A DNA stretch of 64,000 nucleotides from Wurfbainia villosa (Eukaryota; Streptophyta; Magnoliopsida; Zingiberales; Zingiberaceae). A program made the translations under genes and the position numbers. Positions 45,507 through 56,699 of this stretch are shown here, piece after piece (position 1 is the stretch's first letter; every line of letters begins with the position of its first letter). The stretch spans positions 12,633,153-12,697,152 of the forward strand of contig CM045998.1 in assembly GCA_025175895.1 (NCBI GenBank), written 5' to 3'. The notes below the pieces were generated by a model. It ran no database searches and was not told the origin of the DNA. It was given only the letters and a program-made list of their open reading frames with translations.

Positions 45507-46286
45507 TCATTGTTTTGGAAAGGAACAATGGCTATGCAATGAGGGATCAGGAGGAACGTTTTGGTCATCGACGGCGAGGTGGAGCTCCTCATCGTGTTGG
45601 CAAGGAACGACATTGATCGTGGTAGAAGCGACGATGTTGTGGAGGTCATCATCGGACATGATATAAGGCTTGAGCATGTCACAAATTGACGACGTAGATG
45701 ATGGAGAAAGGGCGTCGGCAAAGGTCATAGGGATGCCACCATCAAAAATAGTAGAAAAATCAGTGGCAGAAGTGGTGGCGTTGTCACCGGAAATAAAAGA
45801 ATCTGATGTTGCATATTGCTTAACTGCGGCGAGATGATGCCCCTCTTCATAGGAAGAGTACTCCTGAGAGTTGAGGCCGGTGGCGACGATGAGGTGCTCC
45901 TTGATGGGTTCGAAAGGAACAAGAGCACCGTTGGAAGAGGCACGAGGGTTGTGGCCATTGGCAAGAACTTCGAAAGGAACGATAGCAGCCATCGAAGAGA
46001 GATCAGAAATAACACTGGCCGACTGAGGAGAGCATGAGGGGTTGGGACGGTGACCATACGACGATGGTCTTCTAGGAGGAGGATCACAGCCGAGCTTGGT
46101 GGCGGCTGTAGCTTGGGTCTTGGGGTTGCCGGTGAGCAATTGGACGTGGTCTTTAAACAACTTCTCGGTGGTCTGGATGATCATCGACGACGATTCAAAA
46201 ATTATAGTCGGTACTGGTGGCGAGAAACCTGGGCCTCCATGTTGGATGAAGGTAGCTTCCTTTGATATTTTTCTCTTCCGCCCCAT
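45507..46286 (-). CDS. VQ-motif protein with repeated C-terminal modules
   Basis: An intronless frame of 259 codons from MGRKRKISKE. Residues 44-53, FKDHVQLLTG, match the plant VQ signature FxxxVQxLTG; VQ proteins are nuclear cofactors that bind WRKY factors and are typically short and intronless. The basic N-terminus fits nuclear import. Downstream are degenerate repeats: IVPFEVLANG, LVPFEPIKEH, VVPCQHDEE, and SQEYSSYEEG. The frame stops at 45507, but an adjacent frame continues the repeat series (IVPFQNNEDQ, SQEYSSY, IVVPFQHNEE, SSSIWDM) to about 45290, so a 1-nt indel near 45520-45540 has probably shortened the C-terminus. An upstream in-frame Met (46304) is possible; I prefer 46286 because of the MGRKRK start and the TATA box spacing. 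Confidence 0.72.
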   Translation of the reverse strand: MGRKRKISKEATFIQHGGPGFSPPVPTIIFESSSMIIQTTEKLFKDHVQLLTGNPKTQATAATKLGCDPPPRRPSSYGHRPNPSCSPQSASVISDLSSMAAIVPFEVLANGHNPRASSNGALVPFEPIKEHLIVATGLNSQEYSSYEEGHHLAAVKQYATSDSFISGDNATTSATDFSTIFDGGIPMTFADALSPSSTSSICDMLKPYIMSDDDLHNIVASTTINVVPCQHDEELHLAVDDQNVPPDPSLHSHCSFPKQ

Positions 46287-46340
46287 CGTCGATCTAAAAA
46301 TCAATGAGAAATTATAGAAGAAAAGTTCCCTGAGTTGCGT

Positions 46341-46350
46341 CTATATATAG
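46341..46350 (-). promoter_or_regulatory. TATA box of the VQ-protein gene
   Basis: CTATATATAG, self-complementary, 55 bp upstream of the preferred start codon, at the classic position for a short plant 5' leader. Confidence 0.6.
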
Positions 46351-46912
46351 AACCAAATTTAAATTTTTTTAGATTAACGATTCCAATCTTTTACACAAAT
46401 AGAATCTTCCGTGATTTATTTATCTCATAATGACCATGGAATAGATCAATGAAAACTACTAGGTTAGCAGATTCCATCTTTATGCGAAAATTAATTGTTA
46501 TCAATCTCCTATAATTCTGTTGGGTTGGTTTTTTTTAATTTATATAAATTTTGAGTTATTTGTAATAATTTAAATAAAAAATTGACTGTGCATTTTGTAA
46601 GATAATTTTTAATATTATTAAATATTAATCTTCTAAAACAATTAATATTATTTAATACTTTATCAATTATCAATTATCTGTCTTTAAAATTATCCTAAAA
46701 CAAAACCTATTATAATTTGGAACAATTAATTGTTATCACACTTAATTTTCAATTTAAATTTAAAATTAAAACTAATTCTTAAATCAAATATAATATTTTA
46801 AATTTTCACCTAAAATTTAGGAAGATGGAAAGTTAACGGGTATAATTTTGCTTTTTTTTAATTTTTACGTAAATAATGTATGGCATAACCGTATTTTATA
46901 AATATAATTTTT

Positions 46913-47661
46913 TTCGGTTATTAAATATTATAATTATTCTAAAAATAAAATTGTTATTGTCTAATACTTTATCAATTATTTTCGAAATATTATCTTACAA
47001 ATAAAATTTTAAATTTTTTAATAATCATAAATTTACTTTATACTGAAAATATTTTTTTTTCCAAACCTGAATTTTTATTAAAAATTATTAATAAAATGTA
47101 ATATCGACTATAAATATACTTAATGTTTACAATTTAGAACGTTAAAAAATTTAAATTAATTATTTGTTCAAAGAGTTATGTCTAATTTTTAAGGTTATTT
47201 ATATACTACATAATAATCCTCTCTAGCTCATCAAAACCATTCAAGTTAGCTCGGTTCTATGCTAATAGACCTATGAATAAATTCGGTTATTAAATATTAT
47301 AATTATTCTAAAAATAAAATTGTTATTGTCTAATACTTTATCAATTATTTTCGAAATATTATCTTACAAATAAAATTTTAAATTTTTTAATAATCATAAA
47401 TTTACTTTATACTGAAAATATTTTTTTTTCCAAACCTGAATTATTATTAAAAATTATTAATAAAATGTAATATCGACTATAAATGTACTTAATGTTTACA
47501 ATTTAGAACGTTAAAAAATTTAAATTAATTATTTGTTCAAAGAGTTATGTCTAATTTTTAAGGTTATTTATATACTACATAATAATCCGCTCAGCATCGC
47601 ACATTTCTCATTCAACAAAAATCGATTTTCGGTTCTATGCTAATAGACCTATGAATAAATT
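46913..47661. repeat. Direct tandem duplication, unit about 370 bp
   Basis: The AT-rich segment starting TTCGGTTATTAAATATT at 46913 recurs at 47282. Both copies run through TAATATCGACTATAAAT, TTTACAATTTAGAACG and ACTACATAATAATCC to a shared end GCTAATAGACCTATG (47261-47275 and 47639-47653). The copies are almost identical except for a segment before that end that differs in sequence and by 9 bp. The rest of 46370-47840 is AT-rich with no gene. Confidence 0.9.
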
Positions 47662-47845
47662 TGACATATGTAACATCAAGGTCAACTTCCAAGCGCCCTT
47701 TTAACTCAAGTGTTCGACCTCCTCGACTCTCTTCTAGGCATACCAAACACCTTAACTTCGTTATGGGAGATTTACTCTCCGAATACCTCAATCTGAATCT
47801 TGACTAGATAAACTGAGTATCTTAGTTCAACGTCCCAGTATTTCG

Positions 47846-47959
47846 TGTTGGTGTAATCGATTTAAGTCACGATTGACCGGACTCGAGTTTGACTCGAGAG
47901 ATATTTTAATGTTTGACATGAAGATTTGACATTGATGTCTGATAATATTTTGGGGAGAT
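47846..47959 (+). mobile_element. Truncated copia LTR head plus polypurine tract
   Basis: Starts TGTTGGTGTAATCGA and resembles the first 70 bp of the LTR that begins 114 bp downstream, then passes into TTTTGGGGAGAT, a polypurine tract. It looks like the residue of an LTR-internal-LTR arrangement reduced by deletion. Confidence 0.6.
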
Positions 47960-49241
47960 TGTTGATACAATCGATCCGAGTCATGATTGATCGGACTCGA
48001 GTTTGACTCGAGGGAGATTTTGATGGTTGACTGGAGTTGACCATGTCAAGGAAAAGTTCACGTCTTGAGTACTTGACATGTAAAGTCCAAGCATAGGTCT
48101 TGACAAGGAAAAGTCCAACATGGGTTGACATTTGGTAAGTTCAAAGGTGTAGTCTTGACGGTGAAAGTCCAAATCATGGCTACTTGGCATTTGAGAAGTC
48201 CAAGGAGTTTGATATTGACGCCGTAAAGTCCAAGGGTGAAGTATTGACAGCATAAGTCCAATAGTTTGTGGTATAAAGTCTAAGCGGAGTTTTGGCAGCG
48301 TAAGTCCAATGTGCCTTGGCGGTGTAGACACCGTTAGCATAACATAGCCGATGGAAACACCTGAAGGCTAGCGTGTGGATGAACAAGTCATGAATGACTT
48401 GGAGGGATCCGATAGACGCGAGGCTGACGGAGGTGGCTAGAAGGCTTAGATCTAAACTACGGGTGGTCTAGCAAGTATGGGGGCACCATACTTGGGTAAA
48501 ACCTCATGTTTGAGATTAAAACCTCATGTTTGAGGTGGTCGATCATCGGTGGTGCGACCGGTATCGATCGTGTGATCGTCGACTCGTGCTCATTATTGGT
48601 TAGCAGCCGAGAATAGAGCTCGATCGGTCATGATCACGATCGATCCCGATGTCCTATCCGTTGGATTTTTCCAGCGTGGATCACATCGTTGTCTCACAGC
48701 AACAGTGTCATCAGTTGACTGATAGGCAATTTCCAACCCAGACAGCAGCTTTAAATGGAGCTCGTGGAGGAGGAAATCACAATTAGTTCTTGAGCTATTT
48801 TTGGGCGATTTGTTGCTGCAAATCAGGGTCTCCAAGGTTATTCTTCAAACAACCAAAAGCAAGCAATCCAAAGGCAATTGTAAAGTGTTTTTCCTTTACT
48901 TATAGTGCATTTCCTTATTGTAATTACTTGTATTTATTTCTTACTATTGTAAGATCATTTGTACGAGGTTTCTCCACCTCCGACTTGTGTCGAGAAGGAG
49001 TTATTGTGATTAATAGTGTGTGTTTGCATTGCTAGGGCTTTTAGAGCTCGATCTGTGGAGTATGAATCATTTGATTCCGAACCACGTTATATTTCGTGTT
49101 GTGAATTGTGTTTGTCTTGTTTTGTTATTGCTATATATTTCGCTGCGCTAACACGACTTGTAGAGATGAACACGATCGTAATCCATCGAGCATCGAAAAG
49201 CGCTATTCACTTTCCCTCTAGCGGTCAACGAATCCTCTACA
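47960..49241 (+). mobile_element. 5' LTR of copia element G
   Basis: 1282 bp, TGTTGATACAATCGATCC to AATCCTCTACA, followed by a primer-binding site. It shares the AAGTCCAAC tandem words, the GACTTGTGTCGAGAAGGAG block and CTATTCAC end with the three-LTR element. Palindrome slots at 48540-48660 are mostly GATCG-type; one CAGTTGACTG remains at about 48712. Confidence 0.85.
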
Positions 49242-49243
49242 AT

Positions 49244-49255
49244 TGGTATCAAAAC
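49244..49255 (+). other. Primer-binding site of copia element G
   Basis: TGGTATCAAAAC, two mismatches from the initiator tRNA-Met complement, two bases after the LTR. Confidence 0.7.
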
Positions 49256-49307
49256 CCGGGACTTTTCTACGGACTAACCGTCGGGAGCAAACCGCTAGGG
49301 GAAGAAG

Positions 49308-49750
49308 ATGGAGATTCAAGAGACGTTGGAATGAGATATCAATACGCCGGTCCCTTATGCACTATATGGACGAGAAGATTTCAATTCTTGGAAGAAAAGA
49401 ATTGAAGATTTCATCATGATGAGAGACTTTGAGGAATGGTCTATTTTGATGGAAAAATTTGAATATCCAAAATGACCAAAAGGAGGATTCCTCAAGAAGA
49501 AGAGATGGACCAAAGAGCAAGTTGAAACCTTCGAGAAAAATGATAAAGTAATGAAATTTTTGATTGATTTAAAACCTAATAATATCTTGTGTATGTTAGG
49601 TAATTATATAAATGTCAAGAAGCCATGGAGCCAAGTGACTAAGCTCCATGAAGACTCATTACCGACTTAAAAAGAGAAGACCAAAGATGAATCCTTATCC
49701 TCACAAGCGAGTTATTTAGACTTTAAGGAAGCTTTTATTTTTCTCTTCGG
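49308..49750 (+). pseudogene. Copia gag N-terminal fragment (element G)
   Basis: ATG at 49308 (MEIQETLE) then, with several stops, YALYGREDFNSWKKRIEDFIMMRDFEEW, KGGFLKKKRWTKEQVETFEKNDKVMKF and KPWSQVTKLHEDSLPT, parallel to the gag N-terminus of elements D and F. The element breaks off near 49750, 550 bp before the ABC1K gene; no other part is present. Confidence 0.75.
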
Positions 49751-50087
49751 AGTTTGCTATGAAATCCTTCACGCTGTGAATTTATTTTAATATTTAGACA
49801 AACAATTTAAGGTGAAATAATGGATTATGTGTCATTCCATTGGGAGGTATCATACAAAGCTTTGTATATTTATTAATAATTTACAATAAACATGAGAATA
49901 AATAAAATAAACGAATCAATTGGCTTAGTAGATTGAGTGAGTAGGTTAGGTTCGGCTGAGATAATATTAAAAAAAAAGTAGAATTGTCCATCTAATAATT
50001 TTTATCGAGCCGTTTCATAATATTTCATAATAATTATGAAAAAAATAAATTATGAAAAATTTTATAAATTTTAATATGATGATCTTT

Positions 50088-50100
50088 ATAATATATAAAG
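50088..50100 (+). promoter_or_regulatory. Possible TATA box of the ABC1K gene
   Basis: TATAATATATAAA, about 200 bp before the start codon, in AT-rich DNA that turns GC-rich at the leader. Position plausible, sequence generic. Confidence 0.35.
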
Positions 50101-50299
50101 ACCATCTAAATTAAAAAAAAATAAATAAACGTTCTTTAAAATCCATCCCGGTCGAGAAGCGGCAGTCGAGCAAAGTAGATCGTGCTTAATTGGATGTGTC
50201 GGGCATATCGATTGGGTTAGTGTTGATTGGGTTGTGCAAGCCAATTGGCTACATTTCTGGTACTTCCCTCCCCGGCTCCTTTGGGCGCTTCCGATCGTA

Positions 50300-53200
50300 A
50301 TGACCGTCTGCCTCTCCCTCCCCTCTCTCCAGTCGCTGGCCCGCCGGAGGAGGACACCGCCGAAGCGCCACCGCGCTGCCATCGTCGGGGTCCGCCCCAT
50401 CTCCGGTACTAAGTCCGACGCCGGCGGCGATGGAAGCAGAAGAGGCGGGCAGTACGCCGTGCAGATAACGCCGAACTCCAGGACGCCGTCCGCAGCCGTA
50501 AATGTTGATCTCCACGCCCGTCTCCCCGTCCTCCCCAAAGATCGCGCCAAGGACATGCAAGCGGAGGCGCGAGCCCTGTCCAGGGCAGCGAATGCTACAG
50601 CATATCACCCCGATGTCCTCGCCGCGAAATTCTCCTCTCGCCCCTTCAAGGTAAGCCCCTGGTTGGAGGGCTCTTCTTCGTCTCCCGTTCGTCTGATATC
50701 GGTGGTGTTTGGTAGTAGGTGGTCTCGAGGATGCTGGAGATCTTCACGGGGTTGGGATCCTTCGCGTTGAAGCTAGTCGTGGACCAGAGGCGAGGGCAGT
50801 TCGAGCTGCGGAAGCGGCAGCGGGCGGCGGAGCTTACGGAGATATTAATGCGATTGGGGCCGACCTTTGTGAAGATCGGGCAGGGCTTGTCCACTCGACC
50901 TGATCTCTGCCCCCCAGAATATATCGAGGAGCTCTCACAGTTGCAGGTTTGCTTGCTGGCTAAATGATTGCACTTGGTTCTTTTTCGTGATTGTTAAACC
51001 GTAATTATCAATCAATTCTCAGCTGTTTGACATTGCCGGCCAGAGCAGGATGCACTTCCTACCTTTCCGAATGAGAATGCATTTGCCTGCATCGAGAGTG
51101 AACTAGGAGCACCTCTTGATTCCATGTTCTCGGCCATATCACCAGAACCAATTGCAGCTGCCAGTCTAGGCCAGGTCTACAAAGCCCAGTTTAAACACTC
51201 AGGTCAGGTTGTGGCCGTCAAGGTGCAAAGACCAGAGATTGAAGAAGCTATTGGATTGGATTTTTACCTTCTTAGAGGTCTAGGTTTTCTTGTGAACCAG
51301 TATGTTGATTTCATCTACACTGATGTTGTTCTTCTAATCGACGAATTTGCAAAAAGAGTTTATCAGGAACTTAATTACGTTCAGGTGAAAACCTTTTTCA
51401 TGAACTTTTTTTTATATTTATTTTTAAAAATGCTATCTAGTCAATAGCAAATACTCAGTTTCCCCATTTAAGAATTTACCTCTTGATTCAGGAAGGCCAA
51501 AATGCAAGGAGATTTAAGAAGTTATATGCTGACAACCAAGAAGTCTATGTTCCAGATATTTATTGGGATTACACAAGTGCAAAGGTACTAACGATGGATT
51601 GGGTGGATGGCATTAAGCTTAGTGAGCAAGAAGCTATTGAGAAGAGAGGTTTGAGACTGTTAAATTTGGTTGACATAGGTATCCAGTGTAGCTTGAGGCA
51701 GTTGCTTGAATATGGTTATTTTCATGCTGATCCGCATCCTGGTAATCTCTTAGCCACACCCGAGGGGAAATTGGCTTTCATTGATTTTGGCATGATGAGT
51801 GAAACACCAGAAGAAGCGAGATCTGCTATAATTGGCCATATTGTTCACCTTGTTAACAGGGATTATGATGCCATGGCCCGTGACTATTATGCTTTAAATT
51901 TTCTAACACCTGATGTAGATGTATCTCCAATTGTACCTGCTCTCAGGAATTTCTTTGATGACGCACTGAACTCAACTGTAAGTGAGCTCAATTTTAAGAC
52001 CATTGTGGATGGTCTAGGAAATGTCCTGTATCAATATCCTTTTAATGGTGAGTTTTCCTTGTCCCTTGTATCTGAATGTAAATCTCATTTTTCAATATGC
52101 TACAGTAAGTATTTAGATATTCAGAAAACTAGACATTTTTAACATCGACAGCTTTAATAACTCTTTGGTGTACTTTCTTGCAGTTCCTGCATATTATGCA
52201 CTGATATTGAGGTCACTTACTGTGTTGGAGGGCCTAGCTCTCTATGCTGATCCAAACTTTAAGGTGCTTGCTGCTTCATACCCATATTTTGCTAAAAGGC
52301 TTCTGACTGATCCAAATCCTTATCTTAGAGATGCTCTCATTGAATTGTTGTTCAAAGATGGAAAATTTAGGTAGGCACCGGCATTTCTTGTTTATCTGTT
52401 GGAATAATCTTTTGCCCAGACCTTTCTGTATCAGGTGCCTTGTCTGATTAACTTGTTTGGTGTCTCTACCTAACTTGAAGATGGAATAGGCTTGAAAATC
52501 TCCTTGTTCAAGGCCGCAAAGATCGAGATTTTACTACCAAAGATGCTTTGCAACCTGTTTTGAAGCTACTTCTGGGTCCTGGTGGTGAAGAATTACGAGC
52601 ATTGGTTGTGAAGGAGGCAGTTCGGGTAACTGAAGTGATTGTCTTTGGCTCTATGATAGATGCATATGATTCCATGCCTGACTTTATGAAGGTTGTGATC
52701 CGTAACGGCAATGCAAATGGACCCTTTAAGCTAAGTGAATGTGAAAAAAGAAGTATGCTAGAACTGCGAGATAGAGTGCTCAGAGTATGGAGTCTTTTGA
52801 GATCCTCAGATAGCTTTGATCCAAGCCTCTTGCAACCGCTTCTGCAGGTACTGCACAATGTATTTTTGCTGTTTATACTGCCTTTACAATTAAAATGATT
52901 TAGATGTGGGGTTAGTGCTCTATGTTTTAGAGTACTTGCTGTAGAATTATTACTCAAAAAGGTAAAGTATATATCTTTAGTCACATCTCCTATATAATCT
53001 TTTATAGAGTTGATGTACAGCAACTTGAATACTTACCTAGCAAATGCAACATTCTGTGTTTGCTATTTGAGAATTTTGAAAGTATATTCGACAATTAATT
53101 CTAGAGAAATAGCATTTAAAAAACTTTAAATATCTAAGATAAAATACTGACATTTTTATCACACATTGTGTAAGTAGAACTTGAGAAAATTTAAATAGTA

Positions 53201-54082
53201 AATAAGCAGAAATATTTGTGACAAGTAGGCTATCAACTGAAATGAAAAGCTTAGGCAGTGAACTTTGTCTTTTGCTACTAGATATAAGTCCTAGGAATGG
53301 ATGGAAAAATAAATATTATAGTTTCCATCATCATCAAATTGTGATAGTTCCAACTATTTGAGGTTGGTTACATGCATCTTATCCCTCCAAATCACTTTTA
53401 ATTTTCATTAGCTAAAGTCTCTCTAATCCCTCTATTCCTCACACCTTTGAGTTCTAACTCACCCAACTTATCTATTGTAAATTTTATTGGTTGTCTTGGA
53501 ACATGTCCAAACCATCTTGGCCTATTTTTTTCCTTATCATTCTATCATTTATTGGCGATTTTTTATTTTCTATTACTTTCCTATTTTTGTTTGCTCACTA
53601 CCTGATTCTTTGATCTTTAAATATGATAGGTTGTATCATCTTCTTATAGAAATTGGAAGTTCAAGGAATGTGTAGAATTATGTGTTTTGATCAAGGTTGA
53701 GCTCCAAATTAAATCATTATCTTTTACATTTTGCATTAGCAGCAAATGAACTTATTAGTCAAATTCTAGATAAAGTCCATTGTTGGAGAATAAATCATGT
53801 GGTGGTTGGATCAGCTATGCAACAAAGAATGAAATATATGCAAATTTCCCAGTTTTTGATGTACAATCGTTTGTATGGACTTGTGTTCTCACTTACCTTT
53901 TCAAAAGGTTTACTACATGCATTTGAATGCAGTCACTGAGAATAATTGTTGTATAGGTTTTGGAAGAACCAGAAGCTCGAAACCTTGGCGGCCGCATCTT
54001 TGGAGGAATTACTCAACGCCTATCCGCCCGATTGCTACAACAAGTTCTCAGATCTCCTGTCACCGCTGTTGCTCCGAAATGA
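50300..54082 (+). CDS. ABC1-family atypical kinase, ABC1K3-like, plastid
   Basis: Seven exons with GT-AG borders: 50300-50650, 50719-50946, 51049-51384, 51492-52047, 52184-52370, 52481-52847, 53957-54082; 2151 nt, 716 aa, frame kept at every junction. The Arg/Ser-rich N-terminus looks like a chloroplast transit peptide. ABC1 features: KIGQ (169-172), AAAS loop (229-232), VAVK lysine 251, ELNYVQE, HADPHPGN (383-390) and DFG (403-405). The full course matches plant ABC1K3, a plastoglobule kinase connected with tocopherol/plastoquinone metabolism; that subgroup is from memory of the family, not a search. An in-frame ATG at 50234 would add 22 residues. Intron 6 (1109 bp) is the longest. The gene looks intact. 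Confidence 0.88.
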
Positions 54083-54388
54083 CCAGCTGAACCGGCTACT
54101 AATGGTACATCTACACTCGAACGTTTACATGAGCCGTGTTTGAATTAGAAAAGTCCAATTCTATTTATCATATCTATTCTTTGAAGATCTGCTTCAGTTG
54201 CTAAAATAATTATTCCAGTTCTGGATATGAATTTATTTGTAGTAAACACAAATTCTTCCTTAACTCTGTTAGCTTTTGTGATTACAAGTTTCAGATGGAC
54301 ACAACCACATAAACACATGCATAACCTGTGTCCTATTTCCTACCTAGACATCTTATATTTTATCCAAAAAATGACATAAAGTTAGGAG

Positions 54389-54394
54389 AATAAA
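54389..54394 (+). terminator. Candidate polyadenylation signal of the ABC1K gene
   Basis: AATAAA 307 bp after the stop codon; position is suitable for a plant 3' end. Confidence 0.4.
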
Positions 54395-54832
54395 TATTTA
54401 CAGTAGATCGTGTCGTTCATCTGGTCGTCCCTTTTGTACCTAAAGAAATAATTCATCCTTTTCTGATGGCGAACTTCACCTCAGTAAGTAGCAAAAGATG
54501 GAATTAGAATTTTCTTAAAAAATTGTATTTTCTTTTCTGTCTCATTTTCTATAAAAAAAAAATTAGAGATAGGGTGTCGTTAAATTATTATTTTTATGAT
54601 TTCTTTTTCTCGTAGATAGATGCCCTAAAATTACTTCATAGCTGATTTACCAAAGTAGGGTTATTAGGCAAATATTACAAACATAAAAATGGGCAACAAT
54701 AATTTAGAATCCGAAACCAGTTGGAACTTAAAAATGCAGTAGTAGTGCTTAAGTAATGGTTATACAAATTATTCTAAATGTATAATTCTAATTTATATTT
54801 GTCGCATTAACTGTTAAACCTAATCTAAACTT

Positions 54833-54857
54833 TATATATATATATATATATATATAT
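54833..54857. repeat. (TA)n microsatellite
   Basis: Pure TA run in AT-rich DNA. 54400-55480 otherwise holds no gene that I can see. Confidence 0.9.
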
Positions 54858-55489
54858 TTAATTTAAATTTATATATCTATATGTTCTTTCAATTTTATCA
54901 ATTTAACACCCTATATCATATATTTTTTATTTTTTAATTAATAAACATTTTAGATTATGACTTATATGATTTTTATATGTAAAAACAATAATCTAAATCA
55001 AATAATTAATATAAGAATATTTTGTTATTTAAATATTATAATAATATCAATCTAACAAATCAATTAATATTTTGATGACACATTACATCACAATTTTATT
55101 TATATTTTTTTTGATAGATAAATAACTTTATATCAGTTACAAAAAGAAGCATAATATTCACGATTGTGTGAAAGGTCGGAACCGTCAATCTAACAGTCTC
55201 CTCGCCTCGGCCTCCGAGGATCCGAGAAGTAAATCACAGGAGGACTATGCTCGTTGATGCGATTGGTAAGACAATGGATAATCATTTGAGCCCGGGGTAG
55301 GATTTTAAATTGCCTCCGGAATCAACTCTTGTCTATTGTGTAAGTTTATCCATTGATTTATCAACGCACCGCACCCGTAGAAGAGGGATGATGTGTTGGG
55401 CGTCTATCTTTGTACATTGACATGTGCACGTGAGGATAGACACCCACGTGACAGTGTCAGATTTGAATAAGAATGTAAAATTCTATGTA

Positions 55490-55860
55490 TATGAATCTAA
55501 ATTTTCTTATAAGCGTTCTTAATATTCATCCTTTCTATCTCAAAAATAGCTCTGCTCTTAGTCATCAATATATGATGAATTATACATATCATAGCTAAGT
55601 GTTTCACCCTCATCCAAATTAGATTATCTCGGTGTCGTTGTTTAAAGACTTTGAATATTCTTTTGTAAGTAGTCATCATCTATTGTATGTGCAGTCAACT
55701 TCTGAACTTTCTTAATAATAAACTTGTAAGGAAGCATTTGAAGAATAAATGATCCTGTGTCTCCTTTACATTGGCACAAAAGGATAGTTGATATTCTCTA
55801 TAAATGTCAAGCAGTCTTTGGTGGGCAACCGTCCATGAGCTAACGGTCAAACCATGAAGG
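55490..55860 (-). pseudogene. LINE zinc-finger (zf-RVT) domain fragment
   Basis: Minus strand: LPTKDCLTFIENINYPF, then with frameshift CANVKETQDHLFFKC-like, then LLRKF and DNLIWMRVKHLAMICIIHHI. RLPTKDRL...CPFC...ETxxHLFFxC is the C-terminal signature of plant LINE polyproteins and their derivatives. Several stops; no RT domain upstream. Confidence 0.6.
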
Positions 55861-56176
55861 CATGATTAGGCTAGACATATGATTTCTACGTGATGTTGAC
55901 CCATGAGTGCTTGTTCTATGTTCTTCTAAAGGACTCGTAAGCTCTATCAATCTCTTTAGTAAGCCTATTGAATGTTATTGTTATTGATTCCTCTTTGCTT
56001 AATATCTTACTTTGATGTGCAAAAGTTTCTTAATCAATGGTGAGTTAGTACGCTTCATCTACTAAGTCCATAGATTTGCATGTTTTAGGTATGTGTAATG
56101 AATCTACTTAATCCATAATAAATTTTACTTGCCTTGGATATGCTTGAACAATAGAGTTTTGTTCCATACCTTTAGA

Positions 56177-56685
56177 TAGGCATGCTTATTGGTTCTTCGA
56201 TTCCGGTTCTGATTCGGTTCTGGTCGGTTTCGGATTCGTCGACGTTGGAACCAATCTGAACCGGTTCAAAATCGGTTTCGGTTCCGAACCGATTCCGAAT
56301 CGATTATGAATCGGTTCCGAAATGGTTTCGGATCAGTTCTGAAATGGTTCCTGATCACCTTCTTCGAATTTGAGCTTTCAAATTCATCTAACGTGTTGAT
56401 GATCCTATTCTTTTTTTCTATCGCAAAATACTCTTATAGATATGATAGCATGCTAAGAATTTTCACCTTTAAATTAGCAATCAGAATCAGATCCAAATCG
56501 AAATCAGAACCGGTTCCGAATCGGTTTCGAAACGGTTCTGAAATCGATTGGAACCAAATCGAATCAGAATCGGAACGGTTCCGGTTGGGTTCCATAACCG
56601 CTTTATTTGAATTGATTCCGGTTCCGAATTTAACGGATTGGTTCCAATTCGATTCCAAATCGAACCAATCCGTTAAGCATGTCTA
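56177..56685. mobile_element. hAT-like MITE, 509 bp
   Basis: Terminal inverted repeats TAGGCATGCTTA (left) and TAGACATGCTTA (reverse complement of the right end), one mismatch in 12. They are flanked by 8-bp CCTTTAGA (56169-56176) and CCTCTAGG (56686-56693), which differ by two transitions. An 8-bp target duplication with TAGG-type ends fits hAT. The interior is made of GGTTCCGAATCGG / GATTCCGGTTC words in both orientations, enclosing a unique centre (56360-56470). No transposase. Confidence 0.75.
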
Positions 56686-56699
56686 CCTCTAGGTCTCTA

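Noticed and set aside
45392..46317. Plus-strand open frames opposite the VQ-protein gene
   Set aside because: Glu/Arg-rich antisense translations of the repeat tail; the VQ motif and TATA box support only the minus strand.
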